Shown: positions 35,863-44,369 of the stretch, in pieces | How positions within the stretch are numbered: position 1 is the first letter of the stretch | Layout of the letters: each line of letters begins with the position of its first letter | Assembly (NCBI RefSeq): GCF_900100665.1 | Contig: NZ_FNCS01000014.1 | Coordinates: 20,221 to 84,220, forward strand | Direction of reading: 5' to 3' | Length of the DNA stretch: 64,000 bases | From: Pelagibacterium luteolum | Lineage (GTDB): Bacteria > Pseudomonadota > Alphaproteobacteria > Rhizobiales > Devosiaceae | Notes under the pieces: generated by a model | Database searches by the model: none | Told to the model about the DNA's origin: nothing | What the model saw: the letters and a program-made list of their open reading frames with translations, nothing else | Translations under genes and position numbers: made by a program

Positions 35863-36116
35863 GGTTGTTTCTTGCCTACGGGCGGTTTCTTCCAATGGGA
35901 AGATCCTGCATCCCTCTCGGCTCCTCCGTATTTGGGACATGAAGGTCCGGCCGCTGCGGTCCTCCGGACTCTGAGTGTGTCCGAATGCGCTGCGACGACG
36001 TTATCCGGCTCTTAGGCGGACAACGGCCAGTAACCCCTTCGAGACAGTATCTTCACGACGGCGGACATGAGCATGGCAAAGCCCCGCTGACGCAGGGCTC
36101 CACCCTTGGGCCGGTG

Positions 36117-36428
36117 TCACTCGGTGGCGCGGCGGCGGGACCAGATCAGGGCCAGGTCCTCGCCCTCGGTCTCGACCAGGCTCGCATAGATCGGAGCAGG
36201 GAAGCTGGGGTCGTCGAGCTTGACCGAGAGGTAGTCGTTGCCCTTGCCGGAGGTCTGCTTCCAGGCGGCGCCGAACTCGGTGCCGTTGGCCGTGATGCGG
36301 AAGTCCGGTCCCTTGTCGTTATCGCCTTCGGCGGGGACGAACTTCACCGCCTTGACATTGAGGTTGAGGGTCTTGACCGAGCCGGTGTAGCCGTTCGCGG
36401 AGCGGGTGAAAGTGCCGATGGTAGCCAT
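36117..36428 (-). CDS. DUF736 family protein (second copy)
   Basis: A 103-residue DUF736 protein: [67 protein letters not shown] and a C-terminal [12 protein letters not shown]. The ATG at 36428 follows AAAGGACATC. It is the mirror-image partner of the third copy at 36728-37054, including flanking DNA. Confidence 0.9.
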   Translation of the reverse strand: MATIGTFTRSANGYTGSVKTLNLNVKAVKFVPAEGDNDKGPDFRITANGTEFGAAWKQTSGKGNDYLSVKLDDPSFPAPIYASLVETEGEDLALIWSRRRATE

Positions 36429-36727
36429 GTCGTGATGTCCTTTTCCTGATCGGGCCGCGCCCATCGCGTCCTCGATGGAGTCGAACAGACCGGGGACGAT
36501 CGGCCCGCACCCCCTGGGGGCTGGAACAACGTGGAAGGCGGCCGCGAGCGGCTTTTTTGCCTCGCGATGCAAAGCCGACCCTCGGGCCGGCGGCGGAAAA
36601 AAGCTGATCGTGGACGTTGCGGGAACAAGATCGAGGCTGGGCTTCTTGCCCGGCCGGTCGTCGGTCAGACCCCAGCGCAATCGAGGACGTGATGGGCGCG
36701 GCCCGATCAGAAGAAGGACATCGCGAC

Positions 36728-37054
36728 ATGGCTGGCATCGGATGTGAGACTTTCTCCCAAGCCGGGAATGGCTATGCCGGCTCCCGCCCGGCGGGCGCCA
36801 GCAATCTCAATGTCAAGGCGATAAAAGTTGGACACGCCGAGTTGTCTGGGCGGCAACTACAGGGACCGGATTTCCGCATCTTCGCCGGGGTCGACGGGTC
36901 GGTGATGAATGGAAAAAGACCTCTGAGCGGGGCAAGGCTGGTTCCGGTCAAGCTCGACGACCCCACCTTCCCGGCTGCGGTCTATGCGAGCCTGACAGCG
37001 GCCGAGACCGAGGGTCGGACGCTGGTCTGGTCCCGCCGCCGCGCCGCCGAGTGA
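36728..37054 (+). CDS. DUF736-like protein (third, diverged copy)
   Basis: A 108-residue relative of the second copy, on the opposite strand. It shares [34 protein letters not shown] and WSRRRAAE, but the middle is rearranged ([12 protein letters not shown] replaces the GTEFGAAWK segment) and the N-terminus is altered. It may be a degenerating duplicate. The ATG at 36728 follows GAAGGACATCGCG, the same ribosome site as copy two. Confidence 0.75.
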   Translation: MAGIGCETFSQAGNGYAGSRPAGASNLNVKAIKVGHAELSGRQLQGPDFRIFAGVDGSVMNGKRPLSGARLVPVKLDDPTFPAAVYASLTAAETEGRTLVWSRRRAAE

Positions 37055-37070
37055 CACGGGCCCAAGGGTG

Positions 37071-37092
37071 GAGCCCCGCGTCAGCGGGGCTC
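37071..37092 (+). terminator. Hairpin after the third DUF736 gene
   Basis: A perfect 9-base-pair stem, GAGCCCCGC-GTCA-GCGGGGCTC, lies 16 bases after the stop codon. The mirror version after the second copy (36079-36098) is less perfect. There is no U-tract, so termination strength is uncertain. Confidence 0.55.
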
Positions 37093-37229
37093 TGCCGTGC
37101 GGCGAACGTCTAATTGGGGAGGTTTTCGGACTGTCCGCTTTTAGGCAACCATGTGATGTAAGCAGCCATCCACCCATGACGTTCAGCCAGCCAACACTCG
37201 GAAAAGATCGGAGACGCCATCTCGATGTT

Positions 37230-37556
37230 CTACTTGGATAGCTTGTTGAGCACCGGCACCAGGAACTCATTGGATGCGTATCGAACCAAAGGACCATCCT
37301 TGTCGGTTTCGGCCCACGCACGTTGAAACTCTTCATCCTGCGTGAAGGCCACCCATTTTTGCTCCCGCTCAGCTAGGCTCTCCCACTCGAGCACGTATAC
37401 AAATTGATCATTGGCTTGGCCGACCATTACCGTCCACGCTGCTATCGCTCTGATGCCTGCTCGTTCGAATGCCGGGAGAGTGTGCTTTTCGAACCGCTGG
37501 ACCACCTGCCCCACCTTCTTGGGTGCCGCATGATAAACTCGGCGCTCATGGATCAC
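37230..37556 (-). CDS. NIPSNAP family protein
   Basis: A 108-residue ferredoxin-like NIPSNAP protein: HERRVYHAAPKKVGQVVQRFEKHTLPAFERAG, read across the first half, then VYVLEWESLAEREQKWVAF. These proteins are often found with oxidoreductases and hydrolases, and their biochemical role is unclear. It is the last gene of the redox/detoxification operon running from 43143. Confidence 0.88.
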   Translation of the reverse strand: MIHERRVYHAAPKKVGQVVQRFEKHTLPAFERAGIRAIAAWTVMVGQANDQFVYVLEWESLAEREQKWVAFTQDEEFQRAWAETDKDGPLVRYASNEFLVPVLNKLSK

Positions 37557-37693
37557 GTTATAGGTTCCTTTCTTCTAGTTTTGTACTGCCGATTATATCG
37601 CGCTGGAGCCCCAGTGGCCGGGCGATCGACGGCAGCATTGCAGTCGCCGTCCGTCGTCTGTCCCCGTCGCACATCGCCATGTTGCCGCAGGGC

Positions 37694-38098
37694 CTACCAA
37701 CGTGGGACGCCATCCGCCACTTGAAGCTCGCCCTTGCCGAATGAAAAGTTTTCGTTCGGCACGGGAATGATCGCAATGAAAATATCGTCGGGCGACACGT
37801 CGACGGCTTCGACAACGAGGCGGTTGATGGCGGCCGCCAGTTTCTGCTTGTCCTCGATCGGGCGGTGGGCACCCACGAGGACGGTGATGATCATCGCGCT
37901 TGCTGGATCGCGCTTCATATCCATGAAGGTTGGATCGATGAACAGCTCATCCGGCCCATGCTCACTCAGGATGATGAACCGATCGCGCTCTGGAATGCCA
38001 AGGCCTTGCACAAGGGACTGGTTGAGCGCATCAGCAATCGCGCGCTTCTGCTCGCTCGAGAAGCGACCAGCGGGGATGTGGGCTTTGAATACGGGCAT
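37694..38098 (-). CDS. Tautomerase family protein
   Basis: A 134-residue protein of the 4-oxalocrotonate tautomerase superfamily (MIF-like beta-alpha-beta repeat). The ATG at 38098 places the catalytic proline at position 2 (MPVFKAHIP) with AGGAG upstream; a further ATG directly before would bury that proline. The halves share KRAIADALNQSLVQGLG and KQKLAAAINRLVVEAV, the fused double-unit form. It may isomerise enol or keto intermediates made by the neighbouring reductases. Confidence 0.88.
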   Translation of the reverse strand: MPVFKAHIPAGRFSSEQKRAIADALNQSLVQGLGIPERDRFIILSEHGPDELFIDPTFMDMKRDPASAMIITVLVGAHRPIEDKQKLAAAINRLVVEAVDVSPDDIFIAIIPVPNENFSFGKGELQVADGVPRW

Positions 38099-38172
38099 CA
38101 TCGTCTCCTGACTGATGGTATTGTGGCGGTGTGGAGCGGGAGCCATGCTCCCTGGGCTTGTGGGCGATCGCG

Positions 38173-39174
38173 TCACTTCATGGTGACGACGACCTTGCCC
38201 TTGGCGCGTCCAGTGTCGATGTAGGCGAGGGCTTCGTTCAACTGCCCGAAGGGAAAGACGCGATCGATGACCGGGCGGATCGTGCCGTCTTCGATGAGCT
38301 TGGCGATCCGTTCGAGCTGCTCACCATCTGCGCGCATGAAGAGGAAAGAATAGTCGATGCCCGCGCGCTTCGCCTTGCGCCGGATTCCCGCGCTCATCAG
38401 GCGCAGCACGAGCCGAAGTACCGCATTCAGACCCTGCGCGCGGGCAAAGGCGGGATCGGGTGGGCCGGAGATGGAAATCAGCTTGCCGCCAGGCTTCAGA
38501 ATTTTGAGCGATTTTTCCAGCGTCTGGGCATCGAGGCTGTGGAGGACAAGGTCGTAGCCCGACAGCTCTTCCTCGAACTTCTGGATGCGATAGTCGATGA
38601 CGATGTCGGCGCCCAGTGCCTTCACCATGCCGGCGTTGGCGGCGCTGGCTGTCGTCGCGACGGTGGCGCCGAGATGCTTGGCGAGCTGGATGGCGAAGGT
38701 CCCGACGCCGCCCGACCCGGCATGGATCAGCACTTTATGCCCCGGCTTGATCCGTGCTCGCTCGACCAGCACCTGCCAGGCGGTTAGCCCCACCAGCGGG
38801 ATCGACGCGGCTTCTGTCATCGACAGATTGGCAGGCTTGAGCGCGAGATCGGCTTCGTTGACGGCGATGCGTTCGGCATAGGTGCCGATCTGCCCGTCGC
38901 GGGGGCGGGCATAGACAGCGTCCCCTGGCTTGAAGCGCCGCACATTTGCCCCGACGCTGATTACGGCGCCGGCCAGGTCATGGCCAAGCACGAGCGGCGG
39001 CTTGTACCGAAGGATCGGCTTGAACGCGCCGTCCCGGATCTTGGAGTCAAGCTGGTTGAGACCGGCAGCCTCAACCTCGACCAGCACGTCGTCGGGACCG
39101 GTCACAGGTTCGGGTATGTCGCCGAGACGCAACGCCTGTTTCTTGCCGTATCGGTTGAGGATGAAGGCCTTCAT
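38173..39174 (-). CDS. Zinc-independent MDR oxidoreductase (quinone oxidoreductase type)
   Basis: A 333-residue medium-chain dehydrogenase/reductase. It has the N-terminal GroES-like domain (GHDLAGAVISVGANVRRFKPGDAVYA) and the NADPH-binding Rossmann motif AGSGGVGTFAIQLAKHLGA. No zinc-binding cysteine cluster is visible. It probably reduces quinones or enones with NADPH. It lies in the operon with a second, AcuI-like MDR enzyme. Confidence 0.92.
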   Translation of the reverse strand: MKAFILNRYGKKQALRLGDIPEPVTGPDDVLVEVEAAGLNQLDSKIRDGAFKPILRYKPPLVLGHDLAGAVISVGANVRRFKPGDAVYARPRDGQIGTYAERIAVNEADLALKPANLSMTEAASIPLVGLTAWQVLVERARIKPGHKVLIHAGSGGVGTFAIQLAKHLGATVATTASAANAGMVKALGADIVIDYRIQKFEEELSGYDLVLHSLDAQTLEKSLKILKPGGKLISISGPPDPAFARAQGLNAVLRLVLRLMSAGIRRKAKRAGIDYSFLFMRADGEQLERIAKLIEDGTIRPVIDRVFPFGQLNEALAYIDTGRAKGKVVVTMK

Positions 39175-39213
39175 GCTGTTTCTCTCACCGGTTCGAGAAT
39201 CCCGACGGGATCC

Positions 39214-40200
39214 TCAGGCGTTGACGTCGACGACGGTGCGCCCCTGAATCTTGCCTTCCAGGACGCGCCTCGCGATATCGGGCACGTCGGCGAGGCCGAC
39301 CACCGTCGTCGTGCGTGCGAGCTTGCTGAGATCGAGGTCACGGGCCAGACGCGACCATGCCTTCATGCGGACCTCCTGCGGCGCGTTGACGGAATCGATG
39401 CCGGCAAGCGTGACATTGCGCAGGATGAAAGGCAGGACGGTTGCGGGCAGATCGAGGCCCTGGGCCAGACCACACGCCGTCACGACGCCCCGATATCGGG
39501 TCTGGGCCAGCACATTCGCCAGCGTATGACTACCCACGGAGTCCACCGCACCGGCCCAGCGTTCGCTCGCGACTGGCTTTCCTGGCTCCGAAAGCGTATG
39601 GCGATCGATGACTTCGGCCGCACCGAGTTCGCGCAGATAGTCAGCTTCTTCGAGACGGCCGGTCGAGGCGACCACGCGGTAGCCGAGATCGGAGAGGAGC
39701 GCTATCGCGATCGATCCGACCCCGCCATTGGCACCCGTGACGATGATATCGCCGCGATCGGGCGTGATGCCGCCATGTTCGAGGGCCAGCACGCACAGCA
39801 TGGCTGTGTAACCGGCCGTGCCGATTGCCATGGCGTCCTTCGTTGAAAACGGTTTTGGGACCTTAACCAGCCATTCGCCGCTCAGCCGCGCCTTCTGAGC
39901 ATAGCCGCCGTGGTGGGTCTGGCTGAGGCCCCAACTGTTCGCGACGACCTTGTCGCCCACCGCGATGCCGGGATAGGACGAGGCTTCCACCGTACCGGCA
40001 AGATCGATGCCCGGGATCAGCGGAAACTGCTTGATGACGTCGATCCGGCCGCTCAGCGCGCCCGCGTCCTTGTAGTTCACGGTCGAATAGTCGACCGATA
40101 CCGTGACGTCGCCCGGCATCAGATCGGCGTCGTCGAAGTCGGTCACCTTCGTCGAGAGCGCTTCATTCTCCCGCGTGGCCACAAGTGCTTTGAAAGTCAT
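39214..40200 (-). CDS. MDR oxidoreductase, AcuI/YhdH acryloyl-CoA reductase family
   Basis: A 328-residue MDR protein of the YhdH/AcuI subfamily: MTFKALVATRENEAL, VTVSVDYSTVNYKDAGALSG, PGIDLAGTVEAS and the nucleotide motif VTGANGGVGSIAIALLSDLG. The family reduces acryloyl-CoA or other activated alkenes with NADPH. The ATG at 40200 follows a purine-rich ribosome site. It fits a theme of removing reactive electrophiles together with the Old Yellow Enzyme gene. Confidence 0.92.
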   Translation of the reverse strand: MTFKALVATRENEALSTKVTDFDDADLMPGDVTVSVDYSTVNYKDAGALSGRIDVIKQFPLIPGIDLAGTVEASSYPGIAVGDKVVANSWGLSQTHHGGYAQKARLSGEWLVKVPKPFSTKDAMAIGTAGYTAMLCVLALEHGGITPDRGDIIVTGANGGVGSIAIALLSDLGYRVVASTGRLEEADYLRELGAAEVIDRHTLSEPGKPVASERWAGAVDSVGSHTLANVLAQTRYRGVVTACGLAQGLDLPATVLPFILRNVTLAGIDSVNAPQEVRMKAWSRLARDLDLSKLARTTTVVGLADVPDIARRVLEGKIQGRTVVDVNA

Positions 40201-40332
40201 TGCGCTATCCTCTTTTTTCGGCCGCTGATCACCGCGCGCATGCGGAGGCAGAAGGCGTTGGTCGGGTTGCATCGAGGATCGAAGCGCAGCGCCAGGCCAA
40301 ACCTCGACGCTGCACCTGTCTCCGGCCCAGTT

Positions 40333-41172
40333 TCAGGCCTTGTCCAGGAACAGGCTGGTATGTGCCACGAACAAATCGGGATACTGGAATTGCGATCCAT
40401 GGCCGGAGTCGGGATAGACGATCAGCTGCGCATTCGGGATGTGCTGCTGCAGGTGGAAGGAGTTGATCGTCGGCACCATGATGTCGTCATGGCCGTTGAC
40501 CACCAGCGTCGGCTGGCGGATTTCCTTGAGATAGGCGTGGCGTTCGCCACGCGGTTCGCGCCATTCGCCAATCGCGGCGGCCTGCGCCTTGAGGGTTTCG
40601 AGCGAGGACGGTGGATCCTGGTCCTGCCGTTCGTGGCGACGCGCCCAGAAGGCACGGCCTGCCGCCTGACTCACTTCCGAGGGCGAGAAGAACAGGTACA
40701 GGAAGTCGTCTTCCGCCGGCATGGGATTGCCCGCCACCTGCAAGACCTTTGGATCGGGATTGATCTCGCCATTGCGCGGCCCGGTGCCGACAAGGACCAG
40801 CCTGCGCACAAGGTCCGGATAGCGATGGGCCAAGCTCTGTGCGACGAAGCCGCCGATCGAAAAGCCGAGCACGTCGACGATGGTGAGGCCAAGCGCTTTC
40901 ACGAAGATCGCGACATGATCGGCCATGCCGTCGACCGTCGTCGCGTTCTCGCCGGTGGAACTGGCAACGCCCGCATAGTTGAACAGGATCACCGGCCGGT
41001 CGGCGGCGAGACCGTCGGTGACCAGCGGGTCCCAATTGTCCATCCCGCCCCGAAAATGCTGGAGGAACACGAGAGGCGTGCCGTTCGTGGCGCCGAAGCG
41101 GCGATAAGCGTAGCGGATGCCGTTCGCCTCGACGAACTGGGTGGGTGCGGTGAGATGGCTGTTGCTCGAGAT
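40333..41172 (-). CDS. Alpha/beta hydrolase with a non-standard or lost start codon
   Basis: An alpha/beta hydrolase with oxyanion region QHFRGGMDNWD, nucleophile elbow LGFSIGG, Asp in VNGHDDIMVP and His in PDSGHGSQFQ. The first standard start in frame is a GTG at 41070, inside the fold. Upstream, the frame reads ISSNSHLTAPTQFVEANGIRYAYRRFGA, exactly what the family has. It begins at an ATC (41172-41170) where ATG is expected, eight bases after AAGGAAGG. No ATG, GTG or TTG lies between that point and the upstream stop. Either ATC is used, or the start codon has mutated and expression is reduced. Confidence 0.85.
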   Translation of the reverse strand: MSSNSHLTAPTQFVEANGIRYAYRRFGATNGTPLVFLQHFRGGMDNWDPLVTDGLAADRPVILFNYAGVASSTGENATTVDGMADHVAIFVKALGLTIVDVLGFSIGGFVAQSLAHRYPDLVRRLVLVGTGPRNGEINPDPKVLQVAGNPMPAEDDFLYLFFSPSEVSQAAGRAFWARRHERQDQDPPSSLETLKAQAAAIGEWREPRGERHAYLKEIRQPTLVVNGHDDIMVPTINSFHLQQHIPNAQLIVYPDSGHGSQFQYPDLFVAHTSLFLDKA

Positions 41173-41211
41173 TGCAAAATCCTTCCTTCGATGGGTTTGA
41201 CGACCGCCTGC

Positions 41212-42309
41212 TCAGGCGGCGGTCGCCTCGGCGGAGAACGCGGGATAATCGGTGTAGCCCTCCGCGCCGCCGCCATAGATCGTGGCTGGGTTCATCTGGG
41301 CGAGCGGAGTGCCACTTTTTAGTCGTTCGACCAGATCGGGATTGGCGATGAAGTGATGGCCGAACGCGAACAGGTCGGCCTTGCCTTCGCTGAGACGCGA
41401 CTTCGCCAGCTCAAGGTCATAGCCGTTGTTGGCGATGTAGACGTTGCGGAAGCGCTGCCGCAGCGCATCGAAATCGAACGGCGTCGCATCGCGTGGGCCC
41501 CCGGTCGCACCCTCCACGACATGGATATAGGCGATGCCGAGCCCGTCGAGTGCTTCCACGACGTGGTTGAACTGCGGTTGCTCATTGCCTGACGGTACGG
41601 TGCCATTCGCCGGCGACACCGGGGAGAGGCGGACGCCCGTGCGATGCGCGCCGATCTCGCTCGCCACTGCGGCCGTCACTTCGATCAGTAGCCGGGCGCG
41701 GTTCTCGGTCGAACCGCCATAGGCGTCAGTGCGGACGTTGGCGGTTTCGCGCAGGAACTGGTCGAGCAGATAGCCGTTCGCGCCATGCACCTCCACTCCG
41801 TCGAACCCGGCCTCGATCGCGTTGGCGGCAGCCTTGCGGAAATCCTCGATGATGCCCGGAATCTCCTCCAGCTCCAGGGCACGCGGCTCCGACACATCGG
41901 CGAAACCGTTGTTCACGAATGTCTTGGTCACGGCGCGGATGGCCGAGGGCGCGACCGGTGCTTCGCCGCCATGAAGATCGACATGGCTAACGCGGCCGAC
42001 ATGCCAGAGCTGGACGAAGATACGACCGCCCTTGGCATGAACCGCGTCGGTCACCTTGCGCCAGCCTGCGATCTGCTCCGGCGTGTAGACACCGGGCGTG
42101 TCCTGATAGCCTTGCGCCTGCTTCGAGACCTGCGTCGCCTCGGTGATGATGAGGCCGGCGCTCGCGCGCTGGGCATAATAGTCCGCCGCAAACTGGCTCG
42201 GCACGAGGCCTTCGCCGGCGCGGTTGCGCGTCAGCGGCGCCATGACGATGCGGTTTGCAAGCGTTATGCCGCCGAGGTCGTAGGAACTGAACAAGTCTGT
42301 ATCGGTCAT
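41212..42309 (-). CDS. Old Yellow Enzyme family alkene reductase (NemA type)
   Basis: A 365-residue FMN-dependent ene-reductase. I read NRIVMAPLTRNRA, FVQLWHVGRVSH, the core FDGVEVHGANGYLLDQFLRE, TDAYGGSTENRARLLIEV and a C-terminal FGHHFIANPDLVERL. It reduces activated C=C bonds in enones or nitro compounds using NAD(P)H. It is second in the operon, 45 bases after the SDR gene. Confidence 0.95.
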   Translation of the reverse strand: MTDTDLFSSYDLGGITLANRIVMAPLTRNRAGEGLVPSQFAADYYAQRASAGLIITEATQVSKQAQGYQDTPGVYTPEQIAGWRKVTDAVHAKGGRIFVQLWHVGRVSHVDLHGGEAPVAPSAIRAVTKTFVNNGFADVSEPRALELEEIPGIIEDFRKAAANAIEAGFDGVEVHGANGYLLDQFLRETANVRTDAYGGSTENRARLLIEVTAAVASEIGAHRTGVRLSPVSPANGTVPSGNEQPQFNHVVEALDGLGIAYIHVVEGATGGPRDATPFDFDALRQRFRNVYIANNGYDLELAKSRLSEGKADLFAFGHHFIANPDLVERLKSGTPLAQMNPATIYGGGAEGYTDYPAFSAEATAA

Positions 42310-42354
42310 TTTTATCTGTTTTCTGTACCGAGGAGTTGGGGTCTTGAATGTGTC

Positions 42355-43143
42355 TCAGGCGCCAGCGCGATAGCGATCGGCCGGCCGGGACTGCCCAAAG
42401 CCGGAGATCATCGATTGCCGTGCCGCCTCGAAGGCATCCCATTGTCCGACATCGTGCAGGGGCGGGATGGTGACGGCTTCGCGGCGATCGAATCCGACGA
42501 GCGCCGCATCGACCAGGTCGTCCACTTCCATCACCGCCGGCAAGGTGTCGACATCGACCCCGGCATGGCCCCAGATTTCGGTGCGGGTCGCCGCCGGAAG
42601 CACAGCCTGGACATAGACGCCCTGGGGGCCAAGCTGGAGGCTCAGCGCCTGCGACAGGTGCAGGACGAAAGCCTTGGTCGCGCCATAGACCGGCATGCCA
42701 TATTCCGGCGCCAAGCCGACCGCCGACCCGATGTTCACGATCGCGCCTTCGCCTGCTTGCGCAAGGCGCGGGGCGGCGGCGCGCGCGAGCCGCACCAGGG
42801 CCGTCGTGTTGAGCGCCACCAGCCGATCGATATCGTCCGCGGTCTGCTGGACGAAGCTGCCGCCCAGGCTCGCGCCGGCGTTGTTGATGAGAATCCCGAT
42901 CCGCGCATCTTCGCGCAAGCGCGCCTCTACGGTTGCCCGCTCCTCCGGATTGACGAGGTCCGCCGCAACGATGTCGATCGTGATGTGGGTCTCGGCCCGC
43001 AACCGATCCGCCAGTGTCTCCATTCGCGCCGCGTTGCGGGCGACGAGCACCAGATCGTGCCCGCGCCGCGCGAAGCGCTCGGCATAGGCCGCACCGATGC
43101 CGGTAGAGGCGCCGGTAATGAGGACGGAGGGGTTGGTGGTCAT
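42355..43143 (-). CDS. Short-chain dehydrogenase/reductase
   Basis: A 262-residue SDR with cofactor motif TGASTGIGAAYA, NNAG, a catalytic Ser in VNIGSAVG and Tyr/Lys in YGATK. The ATG at 43143 is preceded by GAAAGGGCA. It is the first gene of the seven-gene operon that reads away from the TetR gene. Its substrate is unknown. Confidence 0.93.
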   Translation of the reverse strand: MTTNPSVLITGASTGIGAAYAERFARRGHDLVLVARNAARMETLADRLRAETHITIDIVAADLVNPEERATVEARLREDARIGILINNAGASLGGSFVQQTADDIDRLVALNTTALVRLARAAAPRLAQAGEGAIVNIGSAVGLAPEYGMPVYGATKAFVLHLSQALSLQLGPQGVYVQAVLPAATRTEIWGHAGVDVDTLPAVMEVDDLVDAALVGFDRREAVTIPPLHDVGQWDAFEAARQSMISGFGQSRPADRYRAGA

Positions 43144-43177
43144 GGCATTGCCCTTTCGCGGCGTCGGAACTATATTC

Positions 43178-43219
43178 ATGACAGATGTCATCAATGACCC
43201 CAAATATGATGGCCATCAT
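43178..43219. promoter_or_regulatory. Two palindromes in the SDR-TetR divergent promoter
   Basis: ATGACAGATGTCAT (43178-43191) and ATGATGGCCATCAT (43206-43219) are perfect palindromes of 14 bases. On the minus strand a promoter is readable as TTGACA (43230-43225), an 18-base spacer and TATTTG (43206-43201). The second palindrome fills the spacer and the first lies just downstream, where a repressor would block the operon. Confidence 0.7.
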
Positions 43220-43252
43220 CAAAATGTCAATGCCGCACGGAGACCAACAGAA

Positions 43253-43837
43253 ATGAAAGTGAGCCAGGAGCAGAAGGCGCAGAACCGCAGCCGCATCCTG
43301 AGCGAAGCAGGACGCCTGTTCCGCGAGAAGGGATTCGACGCGGTGAGCGTCGCGGAAGTGATGCAGGCCGCCGGCATGACCCATGGCGGCTTTTACGGGC
43401 ATTTCCGATCAAAGGATGATCTGGTCGCCCAAACCATCGCTCACACAGCTGGCAGCCAATCAGCGACCGACGATCTCAGCTCTTGGGTCAACACGTATCT
43501 CTCGGCGCCCCATCGCGACCATCCTGAGCTAGGCTGCCCTATGGCCGCCCTGGCGGGTCTTATGCGGCAACAGGCCCCCGAAGCCCGCGCATCCATGAGC
43601 CAGGTTCTCACCGCGCAGATCGACACTCTTTCTGACATCATGCCTGGGACCGATGCCGCCAAGCGCCGCCGGGCAGCGATAGGCAATTGGTCGGCGATGG
43701 TCGGCGCCCTTATCCTCGCCCGATCAATCGACGATCCTTCGCTATCCGACGAAGTTCTGTCTGAGACGCGAGCCTGGATCGACGAAAGAAAGCTGCCCGA
43801 CCCGGCCGTGCCGACACAGAAAAGACCCGCGGCATGA
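43253..43837 (+). CDS. TetR-family repressor of the redox/detoxification operon
   Basis: A 194-residue TetR regulator: ILSEAGRLFREKGFDAVSVAEVMQAAGMTHGGFYGHFRSKDDL, read across the HTH, then a C-terminal domain with GCPMAALAGLM. That cysteine-containing C-terminal subtype is frequent beside OYE and SDR genes. The ATG at 43253 is used; the open frame upstream crosses the operators. It is divergent from the operon and overlaps a thioesterase remnant downstream. Confidence 0.92.
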   Translation: MKVSQEQKAQNRSRILSEAGRLFREKGFDAVSVAEVMQAAGMTHGGFYGHFRSKDDLVAQTIAHTAGSQSATDDLSSWVNTYLSAPHRDHPELGCPMAALAGLMRQQAPEARASMSQVLTAQIDTLSDIMPGTDAAKRRRAAIGNWSAMVGALILARSIDDPSLSDEVLSETRAWIDERKLPDPAVPTQKRPAA

Positions 43838-44094
43838 ACATCCTTGACGACGACGCTGGCCTCGACGGCCACCATCAGCTTGCCGCCCTCATGGAGGCCA
43901 ATGTCCATCCGCCAATCGGTGAGACCCTTGAGTTAGCTCTTGTCGAGCTGGAGCGCGGATGTGTTCGAAGGCTCGCCGTCTCGCAAGGTCTTCAATCCGA
44001 TCGGCTCGGTGCATGGCGGATACGCCGCGATACTACTCGCCCGGGCATCACACCTCAGGCAGAGGGCGAGCGCATTCTAAATGGCTATGCTTGA
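43834..44094 (+). pseudogene. PaaI-type thioesterase remnant
   Basis: The ATG overlaps the TetR stop (ATGA). The first 40 residues end HPPIGETLELALVELERG, as in PaaI/YdiI hotdog thioesterases. The frame then becomes nonsense, but the +1 frame continues the family: VFEGSPSRKVFNPIGSVHGGYAAILLARA (44 kb side), including the catalytic-site HGGY. After this the gene breaks off. It therefore carries a frameshift and lacks its C-terminal half. Confidence 0.75.
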
Positions 44095-44369
44095 TCAGCT
44101 GACCTGGTGGGGATGGACCACCAAGGCTGTCCGCGAGGGCTTGGTTCCTTAGCTTGCTAAAGCCGGTTAATTTCTACCGAAGCGGGACCGGAGAACGCTA
44201 GGCGGCTAACTCCCGGCTCCTCACTCGGGCCCCTGATCGTGCCTGCTCTCGGGGTCCGCTGTCATCCTTTGCCGGTGAGCTGACCAACGGACGTTTTCAG
44301 GATTTCGTATTTCGACAGTGAACGACCGGAATGGGGTCGGCTACCGACCGGCTACGGTGGCCATTGAAT

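Larger units (their letters stand above)
32052..36073. repeat. 15-bp direct repeat flanking the importer cargo
   Basis: CGGCGGACATGAGCA occurs at 32052-32066 and again at 36059-36073 in the same orientation, on either side of the importer/methyltransferase genes. The right copy leads straight into the DUF736 duplication. An exact 15-base repeat bracketing a cargo block suggests insertion or recombination at this sequence. Confidence 0.55.
36079..37092. repeat. Inverted duplication containing two DUF736 genes
   Basis: The left arm (about 36079-36460) and right arm (about 36690-37092) are imperfect inverted copies. Matching outer ends are GGGCTCCACCCTTGGGCC on the left and GGGCCCAAGGGTGGAGCCC on the right. 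Matching inner ends are GATCGGGCCGCGCCCATC and its complement near 36690. The arms diverge in the middle of the genes. Confidence 0.75.

Noticed and set aside
36541..36558. GCCG-CGAG-CGGC followed by TTTTTT as a strong terminator
   Set aside because: The stem is only four base pairs and it lies in the centre of the DUF736 duplication rather than after a gene.
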